From NCBI GenBank assembly GCA_903813345.2, contig CAIIXF020000004.1, forward strand, positions 11,802,196 through 11,866,195: DNA of 64,000 nt, written 5' to 3'. Both the position numbers and the translations under genes were made by a program. This document shows, in pieces, positions 52,101-62,951 of the stretch. This DNA is from Owenia fusiformis (taxonomy: Eukaryota; Annelida; Polychaeta; Sabellida; Oweniidae). The notes under the pieces are model-generated. The model saw only the letters and a list, made by a program, of their open reading frames with translations, did not search any database and was not told the origin of the DNA. Positions within the stretch are counted from its first letter, which is position 1. Each line of letters starts with the position of its first letter.

Positions 52101-55100
52101 CACCTGGAACTGTGGAATGACTAGGGCAACTTATATAGAATGTCATTTACCTTTTATAAGATAACTTACCCTTACACAGGTTGCATTTCACAAATCCAAA
52201 TGCACCCGTTGAATTGAACACTTTTAATAGAAATCAAAATCTAGAATTGTCATTATTAAAATGAGAGTGATGTATTAATAGATGATTCACTTGTGATTAT
52301 GTGTATATCAGATTCATTTTAGTTTTTACCGCCTCCAGACATTGCCAGAAATGGTGACATACAGGGTGTTCCAAAAGTAACAGGACTGGTGCCGGTATTT
52401 TGTTAAATATGCACCAATTGTCTTCAAAATTTTACATAATGTACCTTCATGTTTTGTAACTAAAATTGCCGAATTAGATAATTATTGTCGAAATTGATTT
52501 AGAAATCGGCCGATGACTAATCATCGGCCGGCGCCCGGCGCATATGTGGCCAAGGCATTAGAGAGAGACCGAGGTGGGAGATATCCCCCTCCCCTCTACA
52601 CCAAACTTGTTCTCACTACGTTTTCGAAAATTGCCTGAAAGGCCTCCTCACACATTATTAAGGAAAACATATCTACACATTTTGCGCATTTAACCATTTG
52701 ATAACATATTGTGGATCTAATCTTAATTTGTTCATGTGAATTCGCACCTCCATTTGCATGGAAGACTTTGATAAAATCCTTTAATGATGATTTTTGTTAG
52801 AAAGCTGATGTTTGGCTACTTCGAAATTCCAAATTGAACAGTCTACTAAGAATACCATGTTGTAAATATTGTTTTCAATATGTCGAGCTAGGACTGCTCA
52901 AACAAATTCGCTTTTTGTAGCTACACGTATTTAATTTCAATAGATGATAAACTTCTCAATATAAGAAATTACCCTCATATAAGACATTGTTGCAAGATGT
53001 GTTGCAATGAATGTGGCACCCCGCATTCCCGGGCCCGCATTATGTATTCTCGAAGAAAGCCATCATGATAAGCCATGACATCTCATTTCTTCTCAGCCCT
53101 GTGTTTCAGGTGAAACAGAAAGATGCCATGAGTATCAGAATGGAAGAAAGCATATATTTGCATTGATGGTGTATAGATAGTTATTTTATATAGTGTTTCT
53201 AGTTGTACGTGGAAACCTATTCTAACCAGGAAGAATATTGCAACTTTTTTCAAGATCCTAAAGTTGCAATTCTCGTTATTGTGTTTCATTGTAAAGACGC
53301 ACCTGTGAAAATGCGTCGCTTGTACAAAGGCGTAGTTCTACATAAATTTAAGATACACTTTTTTAAACTTGTACGTGAACGTGTAGAATTATGGACCTGG
53401 TGGATTTTTTCTCCCTTTTGTACTGTTAATACTTGGCCGGTTGAGTATATAAAGGTATACATGTCCCAGCTTTTGGTAAGTGGGGGTCAAACCTCCTCCC
53501 CCCATCCACACATACACTTTTTATCATGCTTAAGTAACTTCGCATTGTAATTACAAGGGTGTTATAAACGAGACACCAGGATCATAATGTCGGGGTACAA
53601 TATATTTTGAGAAAATTAGGGCCCAAATCTTGAGAAAGAGTCGAAGGCATGCGAGGCGAATTCTGGAAACTCGGGTTCGGGAAAGCGGGGTTCACTGTTT
53701 GGTTCCGTTGACACCTGTGCGAAACTACATTCATAATTTATCCGACAGTCGCTTTGATAATGTTTCTTTATCTCGTCTGCGACTCGATAAAGAGGAATTA
53801 TTAAATCTCATCAAGAATGGACGATCTTGCACAGGTACTCATATAAGAACCTCTATATCTTTTTAACACCAATATATAACGGACACACCATGTTAAAAAA
53901 TAAAATGTTATATCTAATGTGCCAATTTAATGATTTAGCATATCGAAAATATTTTCAACCTAAGTGACCACATCGTGACATCACTTAGGTGGCAACATTT
54001 TTCAATGTCAATCTTTTCTAAATATGCTAAACAATAAACCAATTTTGACTGTCTAACCAGGTTAAAAGGATGAATATGTTTTTAATATTAGTTTACCATT
54101 GGTTTCTATGAGAATTAAAATTTTGAAATGCATCTTTCCCTGGACCACTTTCATGCATGGATGAGTTCATTGCTCGCTCACCTATCAACCAATTTTCTTG
54201 ATTTTGTCGGCAAAAGAACAAGTGAGGATGATTGCTATACATCGGTGTGAATTATCGCTTTAAAGGATTAGTGTGACCTCTTAAAGTTAGTTTTGAATAA
54301 ATTCACGATATTTTTAACAAAAAGTCCTTCAAAAACATTTTTGAAATTAATAAAAAGTTTCACATTTCACGCTTTGATAACATTGGATAAGACAAAAATA
54401 TAAGCCAAAGTGGTTTAAACTTTATATGGGGCCTTTAACTGATTAATACAATTTTACACCCATTGGAAGGACTGTACTTACCCTTTGCATTCGTTTGACT
54501 TCACTTCTTAAAAGAGAGCTTCTTCGTCTTCAGTAGTTTAACTAGACTCTGCACGCACTGACGCAGGGTAGACTGTTCTGTGACTGGTTGGACAGAGTTG
54601 TATCAATCATACATGTAACTGCATGTCCAGTGAAAAATAACCAACTCTGATTATACCAAAGGTTGGAATTTGAATTATCATGCACATGATAGTGGTCAGA
54701 TAGTGATCTAAAATCCATAGCCCAAACAGGTACAAAATTGGACGGTGTTTACTACTATAATGAGATCAAGTGATCCTTACGATTATAGTGAGTTCCATTG
54801 CAGTTCGAAACTGAGGTACAAATCATAGACAAGGAAGTGCAAAACAAGATCGCTGAATAAAATAAAGGATAGTCTATAGAGGACTTATATTTTCCCCCAA
54901 AACTTAGACAATATTTGATTTCTAACAAACGGCGAATTATCGAAAACAAACGGCGATTTCGGACACTCGCCCCCTGCTATTGAAAGCCCAGTAATAAGTA
55001 GAGCAAAATCCAGAAAAAGTAGATCAAAAATACTCCAATGGAGTATAAAATTGTCACCAGGATTCCGAAATGAGACGAATGTTAACTCGTTAAATCTCGG

Positions 55101-58100
55101 TAGATAAAGTAGGTCAGAAAATCCGGAATAATCCGAACAAGGTTCGGGAATTTTCGTCATAAGAAGTAGATCAAAAATACTCCAAGTGGAGTATAAAATT
55201 GTCACCAGGATTCCGAAATACGACGAATCAAATCGGCAAACTTCGGTAGAATAATGAAGTGCATAAAAACCTAAATGACCCGAACAACGTTCGGATAAAA
55301 TCGTGAAACAGGTGTCAGGGGCTTCCCCTCATCTTTCCCGACATGATTCTAGAAGCCTTATATGGATCTATCACGTGACATTCAAAATGACGTTCCTATA
55401 TGGTTTTACGGGCCTTATATGGATCTTTCGAACACGTGACCAAAAATACCAGATCAAAATCAAAATTTTACCTTGACCATTGGATTGGATTTCATAAAAT
55501 AAATATTCAAGAAAACATATCCTCGTGATCCTTAAATAACTTAAATTCGATCATTTTATCTTCACCCCTTGATGGAATTTTATAAAAGAAGTCATGAAAA
55601 CACATCATTATGTAAGGGTTTTCACCTAAATTAGCTCGTTGATCTTGACCCTTCAATTGAATTTCATGGAAAAATATTTTATGAAAAAATATCATCATGT
55701 TATGATTTGTATTTGAATAAGACCGTTTCATCTAAATACTTGGATAATATTACATTGAAAATGCACTTAAAAAATATTGGATTGGATTTACAGGATTTGC
55801 CCTAATTTATCAATGTAATGTAAGTTTTAGATGAACTCTCAATTAGGGTTCTATTTTAACTTTTTTTGAAATTAATACTTCTCAGGACTCGTTCTCTAAA
55901 TACACGTAGCTAATAAAAATTCAACCCTTGGATGTGATTTCGTAGAAAAAAATATGTCAAGTCCAGAATCAAATGATTTGTCCAGAACCTCTTAAGATCC
56001 TGTTTTTGATCTAATTTCAAAACTGTTCAATTAATTCAGTGAGGAGAGCATCTCTATTTAATTAAGTATTACCTTTCTGAGTTGTTTTCTTCAAACTGTT
56101 TTATCATTGTCAAAGGGAGAGCACTCATTCCATTTCTGAGTGTTTTGACCCTTATCTCATCATAGGGTTTTTCAGAAGGTCCTACAGGTACATTAGACGC
56201 TGCATTTTCTTCAGAGACATCAAACCCCAAAACGTCTGAGACATATTCTATCGCTTCAATCGAGCCACCATATTTGCGCCAAATTCTGTCATATCTGGAA
56301 TGACTCAAATATAAGTTGTTCGATCTTTCAATTTTATTCTAGTCAAGTAATCTCATTGGTTTAACATCGTAGGCTTACTTAAATAATATCTTATTTCAGA
56401 AAAGAATGAAATTAACATGGTAAAATGGGGACATGCCTTTGTTTAAATAATTCAATGCCATCTTTATCTAGTTTCTTATCACCAGAATCGGAATTTGGTA
56501 CGCTAGCTTCGTATATTTTCCTGCGTAGTTGGATTGAGGATTTTCCAATCTCATCGTGGTACAAGTTGTAAGGTACTCTAGAACTACCCAGGTCAATATA
56601 TTTCATATGCATTCCTCTGAGGTGAAAAGTGTTATTCTGGATGTTTGACTTAAAATCACCACTGTAGTCTTGAAAATCCATGGTTTCCAGTTTAAGAGAT
56701 TCTATAGCGTTGGTGACAAACACATGGCCCCGCGTGCCCTCCCTAGTTTCCACTGCTGGGAAAAATCTCATTGCTCCCATCTCAGCCAATCTGTAGTCAA
56801 TACCTTGGAAATTAAAAAAATGAAAATAAATACACGTTTTGGAATGAATACACATATGTGTACCAAACAACAGAAAAAGAGTGTACCTAATTACAGAGTG
56901 GTCCAAAAAATGGGACACTCGTATTTCAAAAACAAACATTGATTTTATTGATGAAAACATGTCATATTACACTCCCCTCCATAAGTTTGGCAACCTTCTT
57001 TCCCCATTGAACTACGTGTTAAAGCCTCTTTACGTTTGAATTTTTATTTACTTAACCGGCGATGAAATAACTTATAATATTGATGGAAACTTAACTTGAC
57101 TTTATTTCCAATACCTCCAAATTTTCTCAATTTTTTCCTGAATTACAATAGGTCGAAAATTGATGATAAATTTGATGAATTTTTGAAAATCGTCATTCCC
57201 ATGTAATCCAATGGGAAATGGAGGGTTCGGGGCAAATCAAAAATCAGGATATATTTTCAGTAAAAGATTCAGCAAAAAATATTTTTATATAGAAAATTGA
57301 ATTGTCTAACTTTTTTGATCACTAAGTGTTTGGTTTATTTGATGGATATTAAAGTTACAGCGCTTCAAAGTCATTTTTGAAAATAATTTTTCGCCTCCTG
57401 TGTTATTTCAATGGGAGAGGTTTTTGAAAAACAATTTTGACTTTAAAGCCCTATAACCTTGTTGAACCTGAAGAAACATATCAATTTTTTGTTAAATAAA
57501 GTTAGCAAATTCAATTGCCTGCCTAACTCGTATTTTTTGCAAGGAGCCAAGGACTCGAATGGATGGATATTCTGTCATATGACTTGCGGCAAACCTACCA
57601 TTTCCCATTGGTTAACATGGGAATGTCGATTTTCAAAAATTCATCAAATCTATCATCAATATTCGACCTATTATAATTGAGGAAAAAAATTGAGAAAATT
57701 TGGAGGTATTGGAATTAAGGTCAAATTACGTTCCCATCAATAGTTTAAGTATTTTCATTGCAGGTTAGGTAAATAAAAATTTAAAGGTAAAGAGGCTTTA
57801 ACACGTAGTTCAATGGGGGAAAAAGGTTGCCAAACTTATGGAGGGGAGTGTATATACCAGTGGATTGGAAATTTAATTATCTTTAATTTGGTGTATCATA
57901 AGTTCAAAGGAGTGATATCGATAAGGTGAACTTTTTGGACACGCATTTCTCTTATACCAGTAATCAAAACATTCTGAAAATTTTACACATCGTCAATTTA
58001 ATGGTCATCATTTGGATGGTAACATAATAATTTGAAATATATATAAATAGTTTTTTCTATATCGTTTTAGAAAACACATTAGACATTCCTTTTGTTATTG

Positions 58101-61100
58101 GTATCATATGTTCGAAATGAAACGAAACATCTATCCGAACCCCATTGGAACAAAACGACATAAACACAACGTGCTTAGGTCTCTCAATATTGTAATTGTA
58201 CAAAGGAAAAATTGGTTGATTTTAAAAAAGTATCTTGTTAATGAAATAAAAGGTTTATCTTAATTTTTTACTTTTATTTGGGGGGGGGTATGTTTTTGCA
58301 TACTTTTTGAAAATCAACCAAAATGTGCTTTGTGTAACTATAATATTGAGAGGTTTTGGAAAATGTTGTACATGTTATTTTGTTCCGACAAGTTTCGGAA
58401 AGACATTTTGTTCTATTCTCAAGAATTGGTAGAAAGGAACAAAAAACAATTGCACTAAAAAACAAAAAAATGTTAACAAAACCAGTTATATAAAATTGTT
58501 GCCAATCAGTCAAGATTACATAAAGGACCGTGTTTTTACAGATTGTTTTCAATAATTGGTTTAAGAGAAAAACGTTGTTGAATTCCTTCACCTATCCTTT
58601 CTCAGAATACGTGTCAACCAGCGTCTATAACACAAACAAATGACGTCATTTTCATTTCAAAACAGGTTTTCAAAAACTTGCAAAAAACAAGTCTGAGTCT
58701 GGTCCAAGTCGTGATTTACCTCATTAAATTGTTTTGCATATATATATGATAATTGATTGAACAGTATATTTAAAGAAAATAAAATCCCGGGACAGTGCTT
58801 TTTCGTTCGGTGTATATACTATTTACGTCGTCTGAGTTTAACGAAACTTCTTAAATGTCAAATAAAACGCAATTAAAAATATAAACGATGATGACAAAAG
58901 AATGTGAGAGGGTGCATAATAAAGCAAATACTGGGTAGTCAGGAGCTATGGCCAGAATCCCGGGCCAGAATGCCTATTCTCGAAAACATATTGGGCTCGG
59001 TTGTTGGTTATATCCAGCTCCTGATCATCTAATATTTGTATAATATTAATATTGCATGTAGCTAATCACTAAAGGACTACAAAACATATTTGAATCTGGC
59101 TTACTGTTATCCGCCATTTTGAATGTCACATGATAAAAATAAAGCTTTGGGAACTATACATGTACATGTCCGTGAATAATTTATCAGTCGCAAATATTGC
59201 ATATTCCCGGAGCTAATAGTCTATTCTGGTAGAATTTGTAGAGAACCATAAAATAAATAACTGCGTTTCAAAAATAAAAAAGTAATTTTATACCCGGTAG
59301 TTTTCGGCTGTATACACGCCCTCCTATTCGGTTGGAATATTCAAATAAGTGTATGGACTGTTTGCTTTCCTTTAACTTCCAGGCTGCATATGCGCCACCT
59401 ATTCCACCACCTATCACGGCTATGTCTATTGGAATACCTGGAAATAATATCAATAATATAATATGTAAATATCATCAAAATCAATAATTCAGTCTAATTA
59501 TTTAATGCGTCATCATTAATTGATTAATGAGATAATTAGCTTTGAAAAAAAAAATTTGGTCAAATTTAAGATAAGACAGCCGTAATAAAAAACATATAGT
59601 AAATTAATGATACCCTAGTTTCTTAACTACAATAGTCTTGAAAGGTGGGAAATCTATATTTGACTTACATATACATTTGACTACATTTTCCACTAATTCG
59701 ATGACATTTGATTATTAGCAATATGAAGAGTTTAGCACCTTAAGAATGAAATCGCAATATATACTCTTCTCCTTGAATAGCATATAAGTTAATAAGATAA
59801 ACAAAAATTGAATACTTACATTTTTCTGTAGGAGATGTAGAACCTGCCGATCTTGTGCATTTTTGCATGCAAGGTTCTAGCGCGAATTTTGGAGGAACAC
59901 CGGCATCTCCAAGACATCTTTTCCAACAGCCACCACCACATGTGTACCCCTAATTACAAAAACACACTGAAGCAAAATACCTCTGCAAGATGATTCCCGA
60001 AGAGTTTTGATGATTTATTGATTAAGAAGTATATGATTAAGAAGTATATGTACATGTATAGCCCTGAACTTCAGAAATGATCGCCTAAATCTTAACTTGT
60101 ATTTTCTAATTCCTCCATAACTGAACATTATTTTCTTCCTTTTTACTGACACATGCGGGTTGTTACAGTTCAAAGAGCGGATTGATACAGTTCAAAGAGC
60201 GGGTTGATACAGTTCAGAGAGCGGGTTGTTACAGTTCAAAGAGCGGGTTGTTACAGTTCAAAGAGCGGGTTGTTACAGTTCTAAAAGCGGGTTGATACAG
60301 TTCAGAGAGCGGGTTGTTACAGTTCAAAGAGCGGGTTGTTACAGTTCAAAGAGTGGGTTGTTACAGTTCCAAGAGCGGTTGATACAGTTCAGAGAGCGGG
60401 TTGATACAGCTCAGAGAGCGGGTTGTTACAGATCAGAGAGTGGGCTGTTACAGTTCCAAGAGCGGGTTGATACAGTTCAGAGAGTGGGTTGTTACAGTTC
60501 AAAGAGCGGGTTGTTACAGTTCCAAGAGCGGGTTGATACAGTTCAGAGAGCGGGTTGTTACAGTTCAAAGAGCGGGTTGTTACAGTTCAAAGAGCGGGTT
60601 GTTACAGTTCCAAGAGCGGTTGATACAGTTCAGAGAGCGGGTTGATACAGCTCAGAGAGCGGGTTGTTACAGTTCAGAGAGCGGGCTGTTACAGTTCCAA
60701 GAGCGGGTTGATACAGTTCAGAGAGTGGGTTGTTACAGTTCAAAGAGCGGGTTGTTACAGTTCCAAGAGCGGGTTGATACAGTTCAGAGAGCGGGTTGTT
60801 ACAGTTCAAAGAGCGGGTTGTTACAGTTCAAAGATCGGGTTGTTACAGTTCCAAGAGCGGTTGACACAGTTCAGAGAGCGGGCTGATACAGCTCAGAGAG
60901 CGGGTTGTTACAGTTCAGAGAGCGGGCTGTTACAGTTCCAAGAGCGGGTTGATACAGTTCAGAGAGCGGGTTGTTACAGTTCAAAGAGCGGGTTGTTACA
61001 GTTCCAAGAGCGGGTTGATACAGTTCAGAGAGCGGGTTGTTACAGTTCAAAGAGCGGGTTGTTACAGTTCCAAGAGCGGTTGATACAGTTCAGAGAGCGG

Positions 61101-62876
61101 GTTGTTACAGTTCAGAGAGCGGGTCGTTACAATTTAAAGAGCAGGTTGTACAGTTTCAAGAACGGGTTGTTACAGTTCAAAAAACGGGTTGTTACAGTTC
61201 AAAGAGCGGGTTGTTACAATTCATCATTGCGTAGAGCGATTTGGAAATTGTGATTATACCATCAATACATAGGCAGCCAAAGTTTACAAGTGTTCCAGCA
61301 ATTAGCTTGATGAGTTTGATCCATGTGCTGTGAACAATATCCTGTTACAGTCTTACAGTTTCAGACGAGTAATCGATTGTGCATTGTTGAATTTTTAAAT
61401 TGTTGCTGAATTGATGTTGATGTGTTGGATTTATACAATGACGTTTTTAAATATAGAAATATAGTTTGGTTTTGTGTCATACAAAAATCAGATATTGCTT
61501 CTGAACTAAAATGATTTCATGAAAACAGTCATAATTAAAGTATCATAAAATAAAAGCTTAACAACTAGTCGGGATTTAATATGGGTTGATTCCTCGTGAC
61601 AATATGATATCCTCATCATTGTTCCTTTGAATAAACCCCATATCTAATCACTCCCGATAAATAACCGCCGTTTCTTTAAGTGTATGGAATACGTAAATCA
61701 CTGTACCTGTTGAAGTGCACAAATACTTTTGCATTTTCTTCTTAGTTCTTCCCTTTTGCATATTCTCCTGCAAGGTTTATAAGTATGGCCAGCAAAACCA
61801 TCAGACACTAAATATAATTTGACCAATTATCCAACATGATAAATTGATAATTAATTTATCATTAAAAACGCAACGGTTCAAACTTTTGAATTCAATGCCA
61901 ATAAAGACTAGTCACACGGCGTGAACGAAATCACTCCATTAATCAAACATTAAGACATTAAACTACTGTATGCAATGAAAAAATACTTTCAAAATGGCCG
62001 CCAGATGAAAATAAAGTCGTCCTAAAGTAATCAGCTCTAGAATTTGGCCAAAAGGTATTTATTTCTAGAACTTGTATCCTCTGTCATCATCATCCTAAAC
62101 AAATTAATAGTTTCCCCGAAAATGACAGTGACAAGATTTAATGCAATGACAAGATTTATCGAAAATGTTCCAAAATGGCCGCCAGAAACCAAAATGACCG
62201 TTATTTTTTTTTACTTCAAAATTTGAATCGCGAGTTTTGGCCTTATTTCATTACAAAAAATTCAACACACACAAGAAGTGATTAAGATATTGATTCAAAT
62301 ATTTTGGACCGCTGATTATGAATTTATAATATTAGAAAATAACGACATTGTCAATGTTGTCATCGATCAAGGTCAAGGTCGAATATCGAGTTGGAGCCCT
62401 AGAACTTTGTATCCTCTATTATGTGTACGAATTTGAAGAAAATCAAATTAGCGATTTTCCTTAAATTCTAAAATGGCCGCCAGGAAAAAATGGCAGTCAA
62501 AAAGTTAATCAGCCCTAGAACTTGGTATCCTCTATTATTTTTACGAATTAAAATAAAATCAAAAACAAAAAACAGAAAACAAAATGGCCGTTAAAAAGGT
62601 TATCAGCCCTAGAACCTCTAATATCATTAAGTGTACGAATTAAAATAAAATAAGCATTTTTCTTGAATACCCAATCACGATCGCTCAACCAACATGACAA
62701 CTATATAACACTGATGGTGTGACAAAAACATTAAAATATAATTTGTTACACAATATTTTCACAATACCAGAGAAAACGTTTAGATATCATCTATCACTTT
62801 TAGACTATTGAATTAACCTACCTAGAACTCCCAGCACTGCGACTAGAATGGCAACACGTATATTGCCGCGATACAT
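37132..62876 (-). CDS. Secreted flavin L-amino-acid oxidase, gene B (full-length paralogue)
   Basis: Eight exons match gene A in number and phase: 62822-62876, 61707-61767, 59820-59949, 59294-59437, 56437-56803, 56073-56294, 38320-38431, 37132-37929. Exon 1 is signal-like (MYRGNIRVAILVAVLGVL), exon 2 gives RICKREELRRKCKSICALQQ, and exon 3 CGGGCWKRCLGDAG. Exon 4 is identical in protein to gene A (VIGGGIGGAYAAWKL). The C-terminal flavin motif reads VHIVGSCYSTHQHWIEGAL. It ends with a basic tail (RVDRRRRGVYSREYENIPRWT) missing from gene A. All coding exons are open, so the gene looks functional. Intron 5 begins with GC as in A, intron 6 is 17.6 kb, intron 4 carries two transposons and intron 2 a long minisatellite. 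Predicted secreted, hydrogen-peroxide-producing amino-acid oxidase; substrate preference cannot be read. The exon 1-2 phase problem is shared with A. Confidence 0.85.
39080..39385 (+). pseudogene. C2H2 zinc-finger fragment
   Basis: Open sequence gives SKLAVHARGH, then a full finger FDCDICKSKF...LKKHIQRKKC, then a degenerate FEYEKCDCKFKRKSELTYH. A G-run at 39293-39306 shifts the frame, after which VKCPDCEGVFNRG follows in another frame. A small ATGGCGGACGGCAAG start-like sequence lies at 38919. It sits in intron 6 of gene B on the opposite strand, so it is probably a captured or transposon-borne gene fragment. Confidence 0.55.
39648..39920. repeat. Dispersed segment, copy 2
   Basis: Same orientation and strong match to 12140-12420 (TTAATGGTTGAGAAATAGGG). 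Here it lies downstream of the zinc-finger fragment, suggesting one element type carried both. Confidence 0.5.
41430..41500 (-). repeat. tRNA-like SINE in the left arm
   Basis: Minus-strand GGCCTCATGGGCTACGTGCC-like A box (here GGTCTCATGG) and a weak B box (TCGATCGAGACCC) about 60 bases apart. The right-arm copy is at about 51790-51870 on the plus strand. Too degenerate for a tRNA. Confidence 0.35.
41568..45109. mobile_element. 3.54-kb TA-flanked element with self-palindromic ends
   Basis: The 25-bp termini (AATACAACTCGTCAGTTGTA...) are perfect inverted copies at 41568-41592 and 45085-45109, and each is itself a hairpin (ATACAACT/AGTTGTAT). TA flanks both sides. The uninterrupted right arm of the giant repeat supports insertion. 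No coding frame recognised. The interior includes a TGACCTTTGACC-rich stretch, a GACAGACAGACC patch near 43440 and a tRNA-like B box GGTTCGTATCCC near 41640. Confidence 0.6.
44583..44700. mobile_element. ~118-bp foldback MITE
   Basis: ATGCCTGGGTCACATTTGCT at the left pairs with AGCAAATGTGACCAAGGCAT at the right. A relic with GGCCGGCGCCC and TGTGGCCAAGGCATTA lies near 52520-52560. Very compact, no coding capacity. Confidence 0.6.
45118..45913. mobile_element. 0.8-kb CGTTC-rich element with CTATCACACCAAAC termini
   Basis: Ends CTATCACACCAAACTAGTTC and its near-perfect inverse (20/21) bracket 796 bases dense in ACGTT, GAACG and CGTTC words. An internal second copy of the left end begins at 45505, about 386 bases in, so the body is a two-unit direct repeat. 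A relic (ACACCAAACTTGTTCTCAC) lies near 52600. No coding frame. Confidence 0.6.
45926..47899. other. Inner part of giant repeat and unique spacer
   Basis: No gene seen. 47570-47850 is a direct, diverged copy of 42800-43065 (shared GAGCCACCT-GTGGTGA-type and TGGTAACTACCTGCTCGCAT). GATGCGAGTAGAAAT occurs at 47408 and 47884. Confidence 0.4.
47930..50460. repeat. Cluster of nested palindromes
   Basis: Four modules. (1) 48190-48345 and 50285-50436 are hairpins with GGATACAGGGAATATCCC arms of ~65 bases; a half copy is at 49140-49215. (2) 48480-48720 recurs directly at 49525-49765 (CTCTCGCTACGCTC, CGTGCAGATATCATATCC). (3) 48780-48925 has GATATTCGATGGTTT three times in each orientation. (4) AGCGGGACATACG and GCGGGCAGATATAG small hairpins lie near 49400 and 49930. 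A T-rich low-complexity stretch covers 49220-49400. Confidence 0.65.
48917..49133. mobile_element. Solo arm of the Tc1-like element
   Basis: Matches the right terminal repeat of the element at 56970-57850, ending GGAGGGGAGTG followed by TA. The other arm is missing. Confidence 0.6.
50461..51449. other. Intron 6 of gene B, no gene seen
   Basis: AT-rich sequence without motifs. The frames at 50620-50832 and 51033-51221 have no splice support. Confidence 0.3.
51907..54991. mobile_element. 3.09-kb TA-flanked insertion in the right arm
   Basis: The left arm of the giant repeat reads GTTGTCAAACTATAATAAG without a break (as reverse complement). In the right arm this is interrupted: ...ACTATAA-TA-CAGTGGTTTC at 51905 and GAAAGCCCAG-TA-ATAAG at 54992. 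A TA duplication suggests a Tc1/mariner-type or similar element, though the ends are only loosely inverted. A mariner-like ACAGGGTGTTCCAAAAGTAA lies inside near 52363. Confidence 0.6.
53620..53834 (+). CDS. Exon-like ORF of unknown function
   Basis: Opens after a splice-acceptor-like AAAATTAG and closes at ACAG|GTACTC. It encodes about 71 residues in one frame (ILRKSRRHARRILETR, then VPLTPVRNYIHNL, then LSRLRLDKEELLNLI). Composition is charged and coding-like, unlike the AT-rich surroundings. I do not recognise the family. It lies inside the 3.09-kb insertion, so it may be part of a transposon gene or a captured exon. Chance cannot be excluded. Confidence 0.35.
56970..57850. mobile_element. 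Tc1/mariner-like element with ~220-bp TIRs in intron 4 of gene B
   Basis: Ends CACTCCCCTCCATAAGTTTG and its inverse are flanked by TA (56968-56969, 57851-57852). The arms extend about 220 bases each. No transposase frame in the 450-base centre. A mariner-end-like GTGGTCCAAAAAATGGGACA lies just outside at 56897. Confidence 0.7.
57915..58605. mobile_element. Foldback family FB1, copy 2
   Basis: A direct copy of 32891-33617 with the same palindromic arms (CTCTCAATATTGTAATTGTA and inverse). Lies in intron 4 of gene B, absent from the 282-base intron 4 of gene A. Confidence 0.6.
58606..59293. other. Intron 4 of gene B, remainder
   Basis: No exon or motif seen. Gene A lacks this stretch. Confidence 0.3.
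60157..61222. repeat. 22-bp minisatellite, ~48 units, with 241-bp higher-order period
   Basis: The unit starts TTCAAAGAGCGGGTTG and continues to TTACAG (22 bases). A variant unit lacking one G (AGAGCGGTTGA) recurs at 60361, 60602, 60843 and 61062, i.e. spacings 241, 241 and 219. So a block of eleven units (ten of 22 plus one of 21) was itself duplicated. Because 22 is not a multiple of 3, all frames stay open and give artefactual repetitive proteins. It lies in intron 2 of gene B. Confidence 0.9.
62150..62640. repeat. Decayed 141-bp-type repeats in intron 1 of gene B
   Basis: AATGGCCGCCAG and CCCTAGAACTTGGTATCCTC recur, corresponding to the array at 29080-29560 in gene A but with fewer and more damaged units. 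Confidence 0.5.
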
Positions 62877-62944
62877 CCTGTTGAATGCCTGTATGTCATG
62901 TGAAATAAGATCTAGACTTGAGCGTGGATAAATTGCTAATGCAG
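62877..62944 (-). promoter_or_regulatory. Conserved 5'-proximal block, gene B
   Basis: Matches the gene A block at 29811-29874 (GACTTGAGCGTGGATAAATT on the plus strand). Upstream sequence is then wholly different, starting with the 200-bp tandem duplication, so the two genes probably have different distal regulation. Confidence 0.4.
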
Positions 62945-62951
62945 GTGTGAA

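Larger units (their letters stand above)
40247..56000. repeat. Giant inverted repeat filling intron 6 of gene B
   Basis: 40247-41563 and 45925-46200 are matched in inverse by 54996-56000, 51725-51905 and about 51450-51700. Outer ends meet at TTAAGAGGTTCTGGAC/GTCCAGAACCTCTTAA. The left arm is split by a TA-flanked element (41568-45109) plus a neighbour (45118-45913); the right arm is split by another (51907-54991). With the insertions removed, the arms are at least ~1.7 kb and match well outside, less inside. Gene A's intron 6 (549 bases) lacks it. Confidence 0.65.

Noticed and set aside
40247-56000. Complete Polinton/Maverick
   Set aside because: Size and long inverted ends fit, but no polymerase B, integrase, ATPase or capsid-like frames are visible.
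60157-61222. CRISPR-like array
   Set aside because: No unique spacers; units are contiguous and the genome is an animal's.
60226-61253. Long plus-strand ORFs encoding repeated 22-residue units
   Set aside because: They are the minisatellite read in frame; 22-bp units keep every frame open, and the array lies in intron 2 of gene B on the other strand.
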